DNA from: Bacteroidaceae bacterium
GTDB lineage: Bacteria > Bacteroidota > Bacteroidia > Bacteroidales > Bacteroidaceae
NCBI GenBank assembly: GCA_017503065.1
Contig: JAFVTT010000022.1
Coordinates: 1 to 14,464, forward strand
DNA length: 14,464 bases
Direction of reading: 5' to 3'
In this document: piece after piece, positions 6,541-13,395 of the stretch
Position numbering within the stretch: the first letter of the stretch is position 1
Layout: the number at the start of each line of letters is the position of its first letter
Notes under the pieces: model-generated
Database searches by the model: none
Seen by the model: only the letters and a program-made list of their open reading frames with translations
Told to the model about the DNA's origin: nothing
Translations under genes and position numbers: made by a program

Positions 6541-7269
6541 ATGAACAGAAGCGTAGCGCTGATACTGGCAGGCGGAGTGGGAAGCAGGATGAACCTCTCC
6601 ATACCCAAGCAATTCGTGGTGGTGGACGGGATGACCGTTCTCCAGCACACGATGCTTGCCTTCCAACGACACCAGTTGGTCAGTGCCATATACGTGGTTG
6701 CCTCCCCCCAGTGGGCGGAAACCGTGCGCCAACAGGCAAAGGAAGCAGGCATCGGCAAGTTCGCCTCGTGCCTGAATGCCGGCGAAAACAGTTTCCAATC
6801 TGCCAGAAACGGCATAATGGCCCTCCAGAAAGAGGAAGGAGAAAACACCGTGGTGCTCATCCATGATGCAGTACGCCCCTTGGTATCGCAGGACATCATC
6901 AGCAGAAACATCGCCGTATGCCTGTCACGCGGCAATGCCATCACCACCCTGCCAAGTCAGGAAAGCTATATGGTCATTGATTCTGGTGCAAGTTCTTGCG
7001 ACAGAGAAACCACATCTTCGGAATACATACTGCGCGAAAAACTATTGCGTGCACAGACACCACACACCTTCCTGCTTGGCGAACTGACCACAATGATGCA
7101 GGAGGCCGACGAAAGGGGCATAACATACTCCCAATCCATCTTCACACTGGCCAACGAACTGGGACACGTGCCCCTGCATATAGCAGAGGGCGAAATGATG
7201 AACTTCAAACTGACCCTGCCTTCGGACTTTACCATCTTCCAGGCTATCCTTCACGAGACAAGGGACTAA
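6541..7269 (+). CDS. IspD/TarI-like CTP-dependent cytidylyltransferase
   Basis: The 242 residues fit the IspD/TarI superfamily (CTP + sugar-alcohol phosphate to CDP-alcohol + pyrophosphate). Visible marks are the CTP-binding loop LAGGVGSRM (9-17, Arg16), PKQF (22-25, Lys23), the GENSFQSARNGI segment, HDAVRPLV (108-115, Asp109), RAQTPHTF and the C-terminal FKLTLPSDF with Lys223. The usual T-D-[DE]-A-S segment is here T-Y-S-Q-S (195-199), so it is not a standard IspD; TarI, which makes CDP-ribitol, is a closer analogue than the isoprenoid enzyme. It begins four bases after the CDP-alcohol transferase. I infer a two-step pathway with that gene. A housekeeping ispD elsewhere in the genome would confirm that this one is specialised; that cannot be seen here. 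Confidence 0.78.
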   Translation: MNRSVALILAGGVGSRMNLSIPKQFVVVDGMTVLQHTMLAFQRHQLVSAIYVVASPQWAETVRQQAKEAGIGKFASCLNAGENSFQSARNGIMALQKEEGENTVVLIHDAVRPLVSQDIISRNIAVCLSRGNAITTLPSQESYMVIDSGASSCDRETTSSEYILREKLLRAQTPHTFLLGELTTMMQEADERGITYSQSIFTLANELGHVPLHIAEGEMMNFKLTLPSDFTIFQAILHETRD

Positions 7270-7298
7270 GTAGCGAGGACATTTCATCTGTGCCGGAA

Positions 7299-7329
7299 TT
7301 GCTTTTCTCAAGAAATATTCATACCTTTG
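7299..7329 (+). promoter_or_regulatory. Promoter of the sigma-54-type activator operon
   Basis: TTG (7299-7301), 20 bases, TACCTTTG (7322-7329) fits the Bacteroidetes consensus exactly. The ATG at 7341 is only 12 bases after the -7 box, so the leader is very short. Confidence 0.75.
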
Positions 7330-7340
7330 CACACTCCTTT

Positions 7341-8618
7341 ATGAATACTACACCATTACAAGACCTGAAAGCGCGATACAACATCGTTGGACGCGACGAG
7401 AAACTGAACATGGCACTGGACACGGCTGTCCAAGTGGCACGTACGGACCTGAGTGTGCTCATTCAGGGAGAAAGCGGTGTGGGCAAGGAGATTATACCGC
7501 GCATCATCCACGACAACAGCCTCCGAAAGGGCAAGCGCTACATAGCCATAAACTGCGGCAGCATACCCGAGGGAACCATCGATTCGGAACTCTTCGGACA
7601 TGAAAGGGGTTCCTATACAGGAGCCATCGGCGAGCGCGAGGGTTACTTCGGTGCGGCAGACGGAGGCACACTCTTTCTGGACGAGGTGGGAGAACTGCCC
7701 ATGACCACTCAGGCACGCCTTCTCAGAGTTCTGGAAACAGGCGAATACCTGCGTGTCGGCAGCGACGAACCACGCAAGACGAACGTGCGCATAGTGGCGG
7801 CAACAAACGTGGACATCCCCAATGCCATTCGTGAAGGACGCTTCCGCGAAGACCTCTACTATCGTCTGTGCACCATCAACATACAGGTGCCTCCACTCAG
7901 GGAGCGTGGCATAGACAGTGTGCTTCTCTTCAAGATGTTTGCCATGAACGTGGCGGCAAAATACCACATCCCCGAACCCATCCGCCTGAGTCCCGAGGGA
8001 GAGCATACGGTGATGGCATACAAGTGGCCGGGCAACGTGCGCCAACTGAAAAACGTGGTGGAGCAGATGAGCATCCTGGAACAGGGAGTGCAGATTACAC
8101 CCGAAGTGCTGTACCGCTATGGCATCATTGCCGGCCAGGGAGAGAGTTTCGCCCTGTCGCGTGTAGGCAAACCGGGGAGCGAGGGCGGACGCCACGACTG
8201 GGAGAACGAGATAAAGTGGCTGGCGAATGCCGTACTCAAACTCCGCGCCGAGGTGGACGAACTGAAGAAGCACCTCTCGCCCGAGCACCAGAAACATGCC
8301 TCCGCCCCCCTGCAACTGGAAGACATGAGCAGCACCACAATATCGCCCGTCGGCCACGAACAGGAGATACCGCAAATCCCACAGGTCCAGACACCACACG
8401 TCTATGTCCCCACTACCCCACACGTCATAAACCAGCCTTACGACGAGATAGAGGAACTGAAAGAAGAGGACAACCTCAATCTGGAGGAGATGGAAAAGCG
8501 CAGTATAATACGCGCCCTTCAGCAAAGCCACAACAGGCGAAAGGTTGCCGCACAGATGTTGGGAATAAGCGAACGCACACTATACAGAAAGATTAAGGAT
8601 TATGGCATCGAAGAATAA
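7341..8618 (+). CDS. Receiver-less sigma-54-type AAA+ activator with Fis HTH
   Basis: A 425-residue enhancer-binding-protein-like regulator. The AAA+ domain starts almost at once: Walker A GESGVGKE (43-50), the loop GSYTGA (90-95) in the GAFTGA position, Walker B LFLDE (111-115), arginine region FREDLYYRL (168-176) and WPGNVRQLKN (229-238). Residues about 285-312 may form a helical coiled coil, followed by a Pro/Gln/His-rich linker (about 320-365). A Fis-type helix-turn-helix ends the protein (about 386-422, KVAAQMLGISERTLYRKIKD). No receiver or GAF domain precedes the AAA+ core. ATG 7341 was chosen because the frame continues upstream only as overlap with the IspD-like gene and a promoter ends at 7329. 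It is the first gene of the LptE-SecG cluster and overlaps the next by 17 bases. Confidence 0.9.
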   Translation: MNTTPLQDLKARYNIVGRDEKLNMALDTAVQVARTDLSVLIQGESGVGKEIIPRIIHDNSLRKGKRYIAINCGSIPEGTIDSELFGHERGSYTGAIGEREGYFGAADGGTLFLDEVGELPMTTQARLLRVLETGEYLRVGSDEPRKTNVRIVAATNVDIPNAIREGRFREDLYYRLCTINIQVPPLRERGIDSVLLFKMFAMNVAAKYHIPEPIRLSPEGEHTVMAYKWPGNVRQLKNVVEQMSILEQGVQITPEVLYRYGIIAGQGESFALSRVGKPGSEGGRHDWENEIKWLANAVLKLRAEVDELKKHLSPEHQKHASAPLQLEDMSSTTISPVGHEQEIPQIPQVQTPHVYVPTTPHVINQPYDEIEELKEEDNLNLEEMEKRSIIRALQQSHNRRKVAAQMLGISERTLYRKIKDYGIEE

Positions 8619-9156
8619 TACATACCAAGGGACAACGCAATACGTAGCAAGACTCACCACAATACTTCTCGTACTCTCCTGCCTCGTATTGTACACATCA
8701 TGCACCATCAGTTACAAGTTCAACGGTGCCAGTATAGACTATACCAAGACAAAAAGCATACAGATAGGCAACTTCCCCATACGAAGCACATATGTGTGGT
8801 CGCCAATGCAATCCATTTTCCAGAACAAACTGACCGACATTTATGCCAGCCAGACGAGACTGAAGCAGGTTAAGCGCAACGGCGACCTGGTACTGGAAGG
8901 GGAAATCGTTGGTTTTGACCAGTTCAACAAAGGCGTCTCCAATAGCGGATACTCCAATCAAGTGCAACTTAAAATGACGGTAAACGTCCGCTACACCAAC
9001 AACAACAACCATGCCGAGGACTTTGAACAGAAGTTCTCTGCCACCTCCACCTACGACGCTACCCAGCAACTGGTAAACGTACAGGAAGAACTCGTAACGG
9101 AGATGTGCAAGGACATCACCGACCAGATATTCAACGCCACCGTGGCAAACTGGTAA
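8602..9156 (+). CDS. lptE: LptE-like LPS-assembly lipoprotein
   Basis: This 184-residue lipoprotein fits the Bacteroidetes LptE family, the outer-membrane partner of LptD that plugs the LPS translocon. The signal segment is LTTILLVLSCLVLYTSC, with the lipobox Cys at residue 34. The mature part begins with CTISYKFNGASIDYTKTKSI, and SIQIGNFPIRS recalls the family's KTIxIxxFxN strand. The start at 8602 lies inside the upstream regulator gene (17-base overlap) and gives a long n-region of about 17 residues before the hydrophobic core; no other ATG fits. Its neighbours (sigma-54-type activator, TPR-like gene, secG) are a recurrent Bacteroidales arrangement in my recollection. Function is inferred from this family and context. 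Confidence 0.82.
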   Translation: MASKNNTYQGTTQYVARLTTILLVLSCLVLYTSCTISYKFNGASIDYTKTKSIQIGNFPIRSTYVWSPMQSIFQNKLTDIYASQTRLKQVKRNGDLVLEGEIVGFDQFNKGVSNSGYSNQVQLKMTVNVRYTNNNNHAEDFEQKFSATSTYDATQQLVNVQEELVTEMCKDITDQIFNATVANW

Positions 9157-9209
9157 ACCTGCAACAAGTACCAGAACACGCTTAGACAGAGAAACAAGCT
9201 ACGCAACAG

Positions 9210-9935
9210 ATGGGAAAACAAGTCATAGATTACATCAGGCAACCGGAGAGCCTTGACTCCCAGTCGCTGGAGCATCTTCGCGGCATAGTAGAGAAATATC
9301 CCTACTACCATGCCGCACGCATTCTCCTGTTGCGTACTCTATACCAGATGCACGACCCGTCCTTCGACGAGCAGTTGCGAAAGGCCGCCATCTACGTGCC
9401 TGCCCGACAGACACTATTCCAGATGTTCCAGGCACCATCACTGAAACCGGAATCTCCCACCAAACGAACCGCACGTGCCGAGCATACCGGCGAAGGTGCC
9501 CACCGCACAGAATCCCTTATAGACTCCTTTCTGGACACCATACCACAGCAACACCAGAGTACACCACGAATAGTGGATGCAACCGTGGATTACATGGCCT
9601 ATCTCATGCAGATGGAAAGCGCGGCCAACACCTCCAATACCCCAAGGATGGCGGGCCAGGACTATATAGATGATTTCCTCATCAAGAATGAAGGGCGCTT
9701 CGAATTGGAAGACCTCCCTGAAGAGGAAACACCGCATGCCATTCCCGAACCCAAAAACGACACGGAAACTGGCGTTCTCACCGAAGCCATGGCCCGTATT
9801 TACATAAAACAAGGCAAATATGACAAGGCTATTGAAATTATTCGCCGCATTTCCTTGAAATATCCAAAAAAAAATCGTTACTTTGCAGACCAAATACGCT
9901 TTCTTGAGAAATTAATCATAAATCAACAATCGTAA
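9210..9935 (+). CDS. Conserved Bacteroidales TPR-like protein upstream of secG
   Basis: A 241-residue soluble protein without a signal peptide. The N-terminal 75 residues are helical (LEHLRGIVEKYPYYHAARIL, then LRTLYQMHDPSFDEQLRKAA), resembling two TPR-like helices. A polar, low-complexity middle of about 75-185 follows. The C-terminal tail LTEAMARIYIKQGKYDKAIE, then IIRRISLKYPKKNRYFADQIRFLEKLI, is a typical TPR and the most conserved part in homologues I recall. Its molecular function is unknown. Position between LptE and SecG suggests a role in envelope protein biogenesis. It ends one base before the secG start, and a possible secG promoter lies inside its 3' end. Confidence 0.75.
   Translation: MGKQVIDYIRQPESLDSQSLEHLRGIVEKYPYYHAARILLLRTLYQMHDPSFDEQLRKAAIYVPARQTLFQMFQAPSLKPESPTKRTARAEHTGEGAHRTESLIDSFLDTIPQQHQSTPRIVDATVDYMAYLMQMESAANTSNTPRMAGQDYIDDFLIKNEGRFELEDLPEEETPHAIPEPKNDTETGVLTEAMARIYIKQGKYDKAIEIIRRISLKYPKKNRYFADQIRFLEKLIINQQS
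9855..9885 (+). promoter_or_regulatory. Possible internal promoter for secG
   Basis: TTG (9855-9857), 20 bases, TTACTTTG (9878-9885) is one base off TAnnTTTG. It lies inside the 3' end of the TPR-like gene, about 50 bases before the secG ATG. It also encodes conserved residues (SLKYPKKNRYFAD), so the match could be incidental. Confidence 0.4.
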
Positions 9936-9936
9936 T

Positions 9937-10302
9937 ATGTACACAATTTTTGTAGTTCTTATCATCTTGGCCAGCGTGCTCATGTGCCTTGTAGTCCTCA
10001 TTCAGGAAAGCAAGGGAGGCGGTTTGGCGGCCGACTATGCAAGTGGCAACACCCTGTTGGGCGCACCCAAGACAACCGACATCATCCAGAAGGTTACCGC
10101 AGGTCTGGCCATTGCAATGGTTCTGTTCTGCATCGTCAGCACAGCATTCCTGCCCGAGACAAAGGCAGTAGACAGCGTCCTGCAACTGGAGCAGCCCGCT
10201 ACCGCAGCGCCCGTATTGCCCACAGTCCCCGCTACTGACGCTACTGACGCAGCCAACACTACAGCCGATCCCACTCCCCTGCCCGCACCCAGCGCAAACT
10301 AA
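9937..10302 (+). CDS. secG: Preprotein translocase subunit SecG
   Basis: SecG assists SecYE/SecA in protein export across the inner membrane. The 121 residues have the two-helix SecG hairpin: membrane helix 1 at about 3-21, the conserved VVLIQESKGGGLA (19-31), a loop with ASGNTLLGAPKTTDIIQK, then helix 2 at about 52-70. The C-terminal 45 residues form a Pro/Ala/Thr/Asp-rich low-complexity tail with tandem ATD units (ATDATDAA); such variable tails are common in Bacteroidetes SecG. It begins one base after the preceding stop and is followed 23 bases later by the sugar-kinase gene. Confidence 0.93.
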   Translation: MYTIFVVLIILASVLMCLVVLIQESKGGGLAADYASGNTLLGAPKTTDIIQKVTAGLAIAMVLFCIVSTAFLPETKAVDSVLQLEQPATAAPVLPTVPATDATDAANTTADPTPLPAPSAN

Positions 10303-10325
10303 TCCGGCAATCATATAAGCAAGAT

Positions 10326-11174
10326 ATGATAATCATAGCAGACAGCGGTTCCACAAAAACGGAGTGGATTGTTGGAGAACTCGCCGGTTTGTCTGTAACA
10401 ACAAAGGGCATCAACCCTGTGCGTGACACCAAAGAAGAAATTCTGGACGTACTCAGCACAGAGTTGATGCCCGAACTATTATCCTCCCCCACCATCAGAC
10501 AATCCGACGTAACCGAAATACATTTCTACGGAGCCGGATGCATCCCCCCATTCTCGCAAAGCGTGAAGGAAGCACTCGAAGAACACTTCCCCCAAGCCAT
10601 AGCACACGTATATAGCGACCTCCTCGGTGCCGTACGTGCCTTATGCGGCAGAGAGGAAGGCATAGCATGCATTCTTGGCACAGGAAGCAACTCATGTCTG
10701 TGCAAGGAAGGAGAAATAGTAAAAAACACATCTCCATTGGGATACATCCTTGGAGACGAAGGAAGCGGTGCCGTCCTCGGCCGCACACTATTGTCCGAAA
10801 TGCTTAAAGGCAACCTTCAGGACCTATGGGAGGACTTTACACAGAGATATAGCCTTTCCGTATCTGATATAATAAATAAGGTATACCGCCAACCACAGGC
10901 CAACCGCTTCCTGGCATCGCTTGTACCCTTCATCAAGGAGCACGCAGACAACCCGTCCGTAAATGACATGGTTGTAAACGAATTTACACGTTTCCTGCAA
11001 AGGAACGTCATCCCATACGGCAGACCCGACCTGCCGGTCAACTTTGTCGGAGGCGTGGCAAACAATTTTACTGACGAAATCAAGACGGCATGCACGCTTT
11101 GCGGCTTAAATTTAGGCAAAATAATAGCCCGTCCTGCCGAAGAAATGCGCAAATACCATTTTTATGTTATTTAA
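10326..11174 (+). CDS. BadF/BadG/BcrA/BcrD-type ATPase, N-acetylglucosamine kinase-like
   Basis: A 282-residue ASKHA-fold kinase. Phosphate-1 motif ADSGSTKTEW spans 5-14. YSDLLGAVRAL (96-106) carries the likely catalytic Asp98. Phosphate-2 motif ACILGTGSNS spans 114-123, then LGYILGDEGSGAVLG (138-152) and the adenosine motif VNFVGGVANNF near the C-terminus. Length and motif order fit N-acetylglucosamine kinase-like proteins of Bacteroidetes, which phosphorylate amino sugars from cell-wall recycling or glycan breakdown. No signal peptide is present, so it is cytoplasmic. Substrate specificity is inferred from family resemblance only. It is the last gene of the secG operon; a promoter and a hairpin terminator follow in the next 140 bases. 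Confidence 0.87.
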   Translation: MIIIADSGSTKTEWIVGELAGLSVTTKGINPVRDTKEEILDVLSTELMPELLSSPTIRQSDVTEIHFYGAGCIPPFSQSVKEALEEHFPQAIAHVYSDLLGAVRALCGREEGIACILGTGSNSCLCKEGEIVKNTSPLGYILGDEGSGAVLGRTLLSEMLKGNLQDLWEDFTQRYSLSVSDIINKVYRQPQANRFLASLVPFIKEHADNPSVNDMVVNEFTRFLQRNVIPYGRPDLPVNFVGGVANNFTDEIKTACTLCGLNLGKIIARPAEEMRKYHFYVI

Positions 11175-11186
11175 CACATATAAATA

Positions 11187-11218
11187 TTTGGTGCGTAATG
11201 ATTTTATCACTACCTTTG
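11187..11218 (+). promoter_or_regulatory. Strong intergenic promoter
   Basis: TTTG (11187-11190), 20 bases, TACCTTTG (11211-11218) is a full Bacteroidetes consensus. It starts just 13 bases after the kinase stop and faces a hairpin terminator with no open frame between them. Confidence 0.75.
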
Positions 11219-11223
11219 TGACA

Positions 11224-11310
11224 GTTATCCTGAAAACAATCTTTTTACCTTAAACAAACTAATACCTAAAGGATGGTATAGGGGCGCTGGGAAGCGGCCC
11301 TATATTTTTT
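11224..11310 (+). ncRNA. Candidate small RNA between promoter and terminator
   Basis: The predicted transcript runs about 87 bases from near 11224 to the T-run ending at 11310. It contains no reading frame longer than two codons after its ATG (11273-11275). A short stem ATCCT/AGGAT (11227-11231 with 11270-11274) could close an A/T-rich single-stranded middle before the terminal hairpin. It could instead be the leader of a gene lost from this position. No known RNA family was recognised. Confidence 0.5.
11277..11310 (+). terminator. Hairpin terminator with GGGA tetraloop
   Basis: TATAGGG (11277-11283) pairs with CCCTATA (11298-11304). Inside, CGCT (11285-11288) pairs with AGCG (11293-11296) around a GGGA loop, which is a GNRA type, and a G-G mismatch separates the two stems. 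Six T follow. It would end both the candidate sRNA and read-through from the kinase gene. Confidence 0.88.
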
Positions 11311-11380
11311 ATATCTGTCGATTATCAGGCACGACAATCAAATGACGGACAATTTCAATACAAGCGTTCTCGATGATACG

Positions 11381-11415
11381 GAACATAGCCTTTTGTGCCC
11401 CAAAAGGCTATGTTC
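11381..11415. repeat. Perfect 15-bp inverted repeat with 5-base loop
   Basis: GAACATAGCCTTTTG (11381-11395) and its exact complement CAAAAGGCTATGTTC (11401-11415) surround TGCCC. No T-run follows on either strand, so it is not a standard terminator. It sits between the converging candidate sRNA and the minus-strand gene ending at 11474. Confidence 0.75.
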
Positions 11416-11473
11416 ACGATGTAGTATATAAAACGTTATTCCGAAGCGTTACCTCCATGCTCTCGGCGAGACC

Positions 11474-12298
11474 CTACTTCAACATTCTGTTCAGTATCTT
11501 CTGCAATTCCTTGCTAAAGTTCTTGCCGGTATAATAAAGCCAGTAATTGTCTCCGCGCGAGGTGTCTACGGCAAAACATGCGATCTCCTTGCTATGGTCA
11601 ATGAGGTACTCCAGTTCCGTCTTTGAGAACAGGAAGCGGGGATAGCAGAAATAGTCGCGGTCGTCCGTAGTGAATTGCGAATTATTGTCAGCAGAATTGT
11701 TGGTGCTGGTGCGCACGAACGGGTCCCAACTCTCTGGCGCACCCTCCTCGGCAGTAGCGGTCTCCATGCACCGGCCTGTGGCCACTATGCGTCCGTTATA
11801 GTCCTGTACGGTAATCTTCCGCCCAGAAGGATAGTCCTCCACTCCCTTATACACTCGTACCGGCACAACCAGGCAGAAGGTGGTGTCTGTCAGGTGCTCC
11901 ACCCATGTCAGTTGCGGTATGGCACGACCCTGTACATGTCCTACAAGGAGTTTCGTGGTCTCGTGGCGCGACTTTGCTGTCTTGCCGTCCGTTTCGTTGT
12001 CCTTGTCCAGTTCTATTTCCCAGGTGGTCTGTGTGCCTATCTTGTGCGTGAATCTGCGCATACCGTCGTATGTTACTCGCACCGAGGTCTTCCCTCCGCT
12101 CACGTTCATGGAGAAGTAGCCGGCATTATCTGTCTGCGTCTGGTTTATTACACGGTGGTTGGCATCCAGTTCCACCACGTTGGCCTTGACGAGAGGTTCG
12201 CCCTCATGCATCACACGCCCCTGTATCTTCTGCACTTGTGCATAGGCCATCATGCCACAGAGGAAAAGTATCAGGAAAAGTGTTATCCTTTGTATCAT
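11474..12298 (-). CDS. Exported protein with carboxypeptidase-regulatory-like domain
   Basis: A 274-residue exported protein of unknown role. Residues 1-20 (MIQRITLFLILFLCGMMAYA) form a Sec signal peptide, cleaved before Gln21. Residues about 24-97 form a CarboxypepD-reg-like beta-sandwich (IQGRVMHEGEPLVKANVVEL, then TDNAGYFSMNVSGGKTSVRV), as used at the N-terminus of many Bacteroidetes surface proteins. The remainder, including the PVRVYKGVEDYPSGRKI, DPFVRTSTNNSADNN and DYFCYPRFLFSKTELEYLID segments, matches no family I know. I moved the start to 12298 from the frame's first Met at 12328 because that one falls inside the -7 box (12326-12333) and lacks a signal sequence. It is divergent from the 12463 gene. 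No signs of decay are visible. Confidence 0.72.
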   Translation of the reverse strand: MIQRITLFLILFLCGMMAYAQVQKIQGRVMHEGEPLVKANVVELDANHRVINQTQTDNAGYFSMNVSGGKTSVRVTYDGMRRFTHKIGTQTTWEIELDKDNETDGKTAKSRHETTKLLVGHVQGRAIPQLTWVEHLTDTTFCLVVPVRVYKGVEDYPSGRKITVQDYNGRIVATGRCMETATAEEGAPESWDPFVRTSTNNSADNNSQFTTDDRDYFCYPRFLFSKTELEYLIDHSKEIACFAVDTSRGDNYWLYYTGKNFSKELQKILNRMLK

Positions 12299-12325
12299 AG
12301 TCGTAGATGTTGGATATTCGTTTCG

Positions 12326-12333
12326 CAAAAGTA
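12326..12333 (-). promoter_or_regulatory. Likely -7 box of the minus-strand exported gene
   Basis: On the minus strand TACTTTTG (12333-12326) fits TAnnTTTG, followed by a leader of about 22 bases to the ATG at 12298. No clear -33 TTG was found, so it may need an activator. Confidence 0.5.
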
Positions 12334-12351
12334 ACCAATATGTAAAGAATC

Positions 12352-12370
12352 ATAGGTAGATGTTACCTAT
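12352..12370. promoter_or_regulatory. Candidate operator dyad between divergent genes
   Basis: ATAGGTA (12352-12358) and TACCTAT (12364-12370) form a perfect 7-bp inverted repeat with a 5-base spacer. It covers the -33 position of the minus-strand promoter and lies about 40 bases upstream of the plus-strand -33 box, as a shared regulator site would. The regulator is unknown. Confidence 0.45.
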
Positions 12371-12406
12371 AAATAATGTTAATTGCGAACAAAACGAAGC
12401 AAAACC

Positions 12407-12437
12407 TTGCGTATATCGCTCTAAAACCTTACCTTTG
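12407..12437 (+). promoter_or_regulatory. Promoter of the plus-strand exported protein
   Basis: TTG (12407-12409), 20 bases, TACCTTTG (12430-12437) is a full consensus. The predicted transcript start is near 12442, which supports ATG 12463 over 12442 as the translation start. Confidence 0.75.
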
Positions 12438-12462
12438 AAAAATGAAAATAGCACTATCGTAT

Positions 12463-13329
12463 ATGAAAAAACTTTTATTTATTCCTTTATTCCTCCTTGC
12501 CGTCACCACATCGGCAAAGCAGGAGAAGATACCCACATACCAGTCCTTCGTGTACTGGGTACAGGGGACGGATACCATTTATGAGGAGAACAACACCCTT
12601 CTTCAGGAGTCCGTATCGCCAGATGGAACCGTCATTGTGCGTGTACGCCATGAGGACTGGAAAAATACCGTCACAGACAAGAGCATAGCCCGCATGGCGC
12701 CATGGCACGCCATCATATCACGTTGTCGTGGCATACGCGCCATTGTGCATCAGGGCAAATCCAACACAGATGCCATGATGCCCATGAAAAGGGTACCTGG
12801 TTTGATGCCAAATGCGTTGAGTATCAACAACCTCTCCCGCGTCTCAGAGCACTATGAGATGCCTTATTCCTGTGAGTACATGATTGAGAACAACGGAAAT
12901 CAGGAAATTGTCATCAACGACCTCAACCGTGGTCTCGTGTGGTATGTCCCTCCTCACAGCTATCTCCTGCTCAACATGGGCAAACTGCCACAGGCATGCC
13001 TCTTGCGTATTGCCAATACCGACCCTCTCCAACCTGCTCTGAAGTATGTAACCATAGGCAACGCCAGCCTCTCCATGAAGTTTACCGTTGCTTACGAAGA
13101 CGAGGACTGCTGGATATATCTGCTCAACGAGGAAACTACTGCGGAGGAAACCGACAAACTGGACTTCAGAAGACTTCAGGGCGAGACAGATCCATTTCTG
13201 CGCACCCGCTACATAAAGCGCGACAAGGACTCCTTCCGCGAGACTCCCATGGTGGAGGCCGAAGTCTTTGCCATCATCAAGGCCGCCAAGGAGGAACGCG
13301 AGAGGTCCAGGAGCAAAAACAAGGACTGA
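12463..13329 (+). CDS. Exported protein of unknown function
   Basis: I do not recognise a family. The start at 12463 gives a clear Sec signal peptide (MKKLLFIPLFLLAVTTSA, cleavage before Lys19) and 288 residues; the earlier ATG at 12442 would sit at the transcription start. The mature protein has repeated polar beta-strand-like blocks such as YQSFVYWVQGTDTIYEENNT and LVWYVPPHSYLLLNMGKLPQ, with only a few cysteines. The C-terminus is strongly charged (AAKEERERSRSKNKD). It is divergent from the carboxypeptidase-regulatory-like gene, with a shared control region, and is followed 66 bases later by the TlpA-like thioredoxin, possibly in the same transcript. The shared layout hints that the three act in the cell envelope together, but this is only a neighbourhood inference. 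Confidence 0.6.
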   Translation: MKKLLFIPLFLLAVTTSAKQEKIPTYQSFVYWVQGTDTIYEENNTLLQESVSPDGTVIVRVRHEDWKNTVTDKSIARMAPWHAIISRCRGIRAIVHQGKSNTDAMMPMKRVPGLMPNALSINNLSRVSEHYEMPYSCEYMIENNGNQEIVINDLNRGLVWYVPPHSYLLLNMGKLPQACLLRIANTDPLQPALKYVTIGNASLSMKFTVAYEDEDCWIYLLNEETTAEETDKLDFRRLQGETDPFLRTRYIKRDKDSFRETPMVEAEVFAIIKAAKEERERSRSKNKD

Positions 13330-13395
13330 ATGCCTTCCTGTGTCATTTATGTTATCCAGAAATGATTTCATAACCCATAACCTAATCATCAAAAT

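Noticed and set aside
6996..7340. N-terminal extension of the activator frame to 6996
   Set aside because: This part overlaps the IspD-like gene out of frame and precedes the promoter at 7299-7329. ATG 7341 fits the family N-terminus.
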